Positions 62,594 to 64,000 of a stretch of 64,000 nt of DNA are shown in pieces (the first letter of the stretch is position 1; the number at the start of each line of letters is the position of its first letter). Origin of the DNA: Acinetobacter johnsonii CIP 64.6 (lineage in GTDB: Bacteria > Pseudomonadota > Gammaproteobacteria > Pseudomonadales > Moraxellaceae); contig NZ_KB849230.1 in NCBI RefSeq assembly GCF_000368045.1, forward strand, positions 199,794-263,793. The letters run 5' to 3'. Under the pieces are notes generated by a model that made no database searches, had not been told where the DNA came from, and worked only from the letters and a program-made list of their open reading frames with translations. Made by a program: the position numbers and the translations under genes.

Positions 62594-62614
62594 GAATCCC
62601 TCTTTCCCGCCAAA
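62594..62614 (+). other. attR core (one base shorter than attL)
   Basis: GAATCCCTCTTTCCCGCCAA plus A. Compared with attL it lacks the A of TTTCACC. Host sequence resumes after it with a terminator. Confidence 0.82.
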
Positions 62615-62620
62615 ATTTTA

Positions 62621-62653
62621 AAGACCTTAATCGAAAGATTAAGGTCTTTTTTT
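62621..62653 (+). terminator. Original tRNA-Ser terminator, now beyond attR
   Basis: AAGACCTTAATC and GATTAAGGTCTT form the stem, followed by eight T. Before integration it would have followed tRNA-Ser. Confidence 0.85.
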
Positions 62654-62926
62654 TATGCTGAACATTCTTATTTAGACTTGGCACAAAGTCTGCTTCATAA
62701 AAACGACTCTTCACAAAACAGAATAATTTGCACCACAAAGTGAAATATTTATTCAAAAATAAACGCTTGAACCTGATTCAAACTTGAGCTAAAACAATTT
62801 CTAAGGGAGGTTAAAATAAATCATCAATGATCATCTAGATGCAATGTTTATGAAGCACAATTCATTTGCGGTATATAACTAGCGAAACACTAAATTGACC
62901 AATAAAACTGCTATTCGGGAGTCAGA

Positions 62927-63154
62927 ATGAATAACAGCACCAATTATGTCAAACAAATTAAAAACGCTAAACGAGGCGGTTATACCCCAACCCTTGCAAA
63001 GGATGTCAACAAACATAAAATTCAAAAAGCAATTCGTCTGATTGAACAATGGAGAACGCTGGCCAATGAACTCAAACCTCAAATGCAACTCGACATGGCT
63101 TTTACGTTGGAAGAATGTGCCCAAGACCTCGATCAAATTTTAAGGAGCAAATGA
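62927..63154 (+). CDS. Small conserved protein, unknown
   Basis: 75 residues, basic and helical. GGGAG precedes the ATG at suitable spacing. No domain recognised. It is the first gene right of the prophage. The 273 bases upstream show only the tRNA-Ser terminator and AT-rich sequence. Confidence 0.6.
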   Translation: MNNSTNYVKQIKNAKRGGYTPTLAKDVNKHKIQKAIRLIEQWRTLANELKPQMQLDMAFTLEECAQDLDQILRSK

Positions 63155-63331
63155 GTTCCATGTTTTCACTTAACCCTATTTAAAAACAGTTTCATCACAG
63201 CCCTCAAATTTTATTCTTAGCTTTCACCCACCCTTTGGTGGGTGAAGTTTGCACAAACAATCATGTGCATTTCAATCGCTCACTTTTTGGCTTGCGTTTT
63301 CAAGAAAATCCGCTATTATTCTCACCACGTT

Positions 63332-63407
<76 letters not shown>

Positions 63408-63417
63408 TTTTATACTT

Positions 63418-63443
63418 AGCCTCGCTTTTTAGTGAGGCTTTGT
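63418..63443 (+). terminator. Terminator after tRNA-Thr
   Basis: AGCCTCGCT/AGTGAGGCT stem around TTTT, followed by TTG. Confidence 0.7.
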
Positions 63444-63474
63444 TGTTTCTGGCCCTTTGGTTTTTTATTTCATT

Positions 63475-64000
63475 TTAAATGTCTTTAACTGCTGTAATTT
63501 GAACATAGCGCACGATGCCCTGTTCAAATAATTTCTGGCAGAGCTTAGCGGTCATTTTAATTTTGAAATGATCCAAATTTTGAGCGACCTGTTGGACTAA
63601 ATGCACATGATAATAACGAGAAAACCCCGCCAAAACTGCATCTGATAAATCTTCAATAGCGACCTGCTGATAGTCTTGTGCTTCTATCGAATGCTTCAAA
63701 TCCACTTCTAACTGAAGATGTTCCAAATGAACATCGGCTGCTTTTAACAGCATTTTCAGTTGAAGTTTCTCAAAACGATTTAAATTCAAAAATGCATCAC
63801 TCAACATCAGATAGTGAAAACCGATGCGCCCTTTTGAATTTAAAACAGAATAGATTGAACTTAGAAATGAATTTAAATCACCGTGATAAGCGGCATCGAG
63901 GCAAAACACCACATCAAAAGGTGCTGAAAATAGCTTTGAATTTAAATTTAAAAATGACGTTTGAATGATGTGTATATTTGAATTTAAAGTGTGTTGTATA
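63475..64000 (-). CDS. Class I SAM-dependent methyltransferase (partial, cut by window end)
   Basis: The frame stays open to the window edge, so the N-terminal part with the SAM motif I is missing. Visible are FDVVFCLDAAYHGD (motif IV-like) and LNSKGRIGFHYLML (motif V-like). A GTG at 63912 is unlikely to be the start. The C-terminal half (LFEQGIVRYVQITAVKDI) is specific but unknown. It converges on tRNA-Thr. Confidence 0.72.
   Translation of the reverse strand, partial: IQHTLNSNIHIIQTSFLNLNSKLFSAPFDVVFCLDAAYHGDLNSFLSSIYSVLNSKGRIGFHYLMLSDAFLNLNRFEKLQLKMLLKAADVHLEHLQLEVDLKHSIEAQDYQQVAIEDLSDAVLAGFSRYYHVHLVQQVAQNLDHFKIKMTAKLCQKLFEQGIVRYVQITAVKDI

Larger units (their letters stand above)
38377..62614 (+). 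mobile_element. Defective prophage in tRNA-Ser
   Basis: About 24.2 kb bounded by attL (38377-38398) and attR (62594-62614). It encodes a tyrosine integrase, replication genes, regulators, ejection proteins, accessory genes and exonuclease VII. No terminase, portal, major capsid, tail-fibre, holin or endolysin gene was recognised, and no clear CI repressor. An IS3 element sits between early and late blocks. Base composition is AT-rich relative to the flanking core. Confidence 0.9.

Noticed and set aside
38377..62614. Idea that the IS3 element deleted the missing capsid genes
   Set aside because: The element has the same GTT on both sides, which fits simple insertion. A deletion by IS recombination would normally leave unmatched flanks, although 3 bases can match by chance.

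Overview
The window is a chromosomal segment from an Acinetobacter-like gammaproteobacterium. The evidence is the gene content and order (gltX, two tRNA-Glu, ettA, metY, ompR/envZ and a scattered his cluster), the AT-rich base use, and protein sequences typical of Moraxellaceae. Species cannot be fixed from the sequence alone. No search was run, so family names rest on motif recognition.

Region 1 (1-4001) is a pile-up of transposon debris. The right end of one IS66-type element abuts a second IS66 element whose tnpA lacks its start and whose tnpC carries an in-frame TAG. That element interrupts an IS200/IS605 tnpA. An IS4-like transposase tail and a truncated IS3-family element follow. Region 2 (4358-38208) is ordinary core genome: gltX, tRNA-Glu x2, ettA, metY, an SDR enzyme, tex, ompR/envZ, a CoA-transferase, tRNA-Phe x2, hisB-hisH, hisA, hisF, thrB and kup. 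Small membrane or exported proteins lie between them, with clear intrinsic terminators at most gene ends. Two gene remnants lie here: a FAD-oxidase tail and an aquaporin N-terminus.

Region 3 (about 38377-62614) is a 24 kb prophage inserted in the 3' end of a tRNA-Ser(GGA) gene. Imperfect att repeats bound it, and GTTGGTATA repeats that look like integrase arm sites lie inside both ends. The left arm (+ strand) holds the integrase, an AlpA-like regulator, a Rha/KilAC protein, an O-like replication protein with built-in iterons, a DnaB helicase and an HTH protein. An IS3-family element (45327-46600, possible 3-bp target duplication) follows. The minus-strand block (46615-58517) holds accessory genes, then a podovirus-type set of ejection (internal virion) proteins, a cupin protein and a second HTH protein. 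The right end (+ strand) holds a PrtN-like activator, an unknown protein and a phage-borne exonuclease VII (xseA-xseB). No terminase, portal, capsid, tail or lysis gene was found, so the prophage looks defective.

The most notable signals are four. First, a decayed inverted second copy of the O-gene iteron block (58885-59075) keeps the same 18/18/24/24 spacing and sits near a paralogue of the left-arm HTH gene. Second, a repeated ATAYACCCATTTTT motif lies upstream of three phage transcription units, twice directly after a terminator, and is a candidate phage promoter or activator site. Third, an orphan ejection-protein cassette has long intact reading frames. Fourth, phage-encoded exonuclease VII lies beside attR.

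Region 4 (62652-64000) returns to host sequence: a small hypothetical gene, tRNA-Thr and a methyltransferase gene cut by the window edge.
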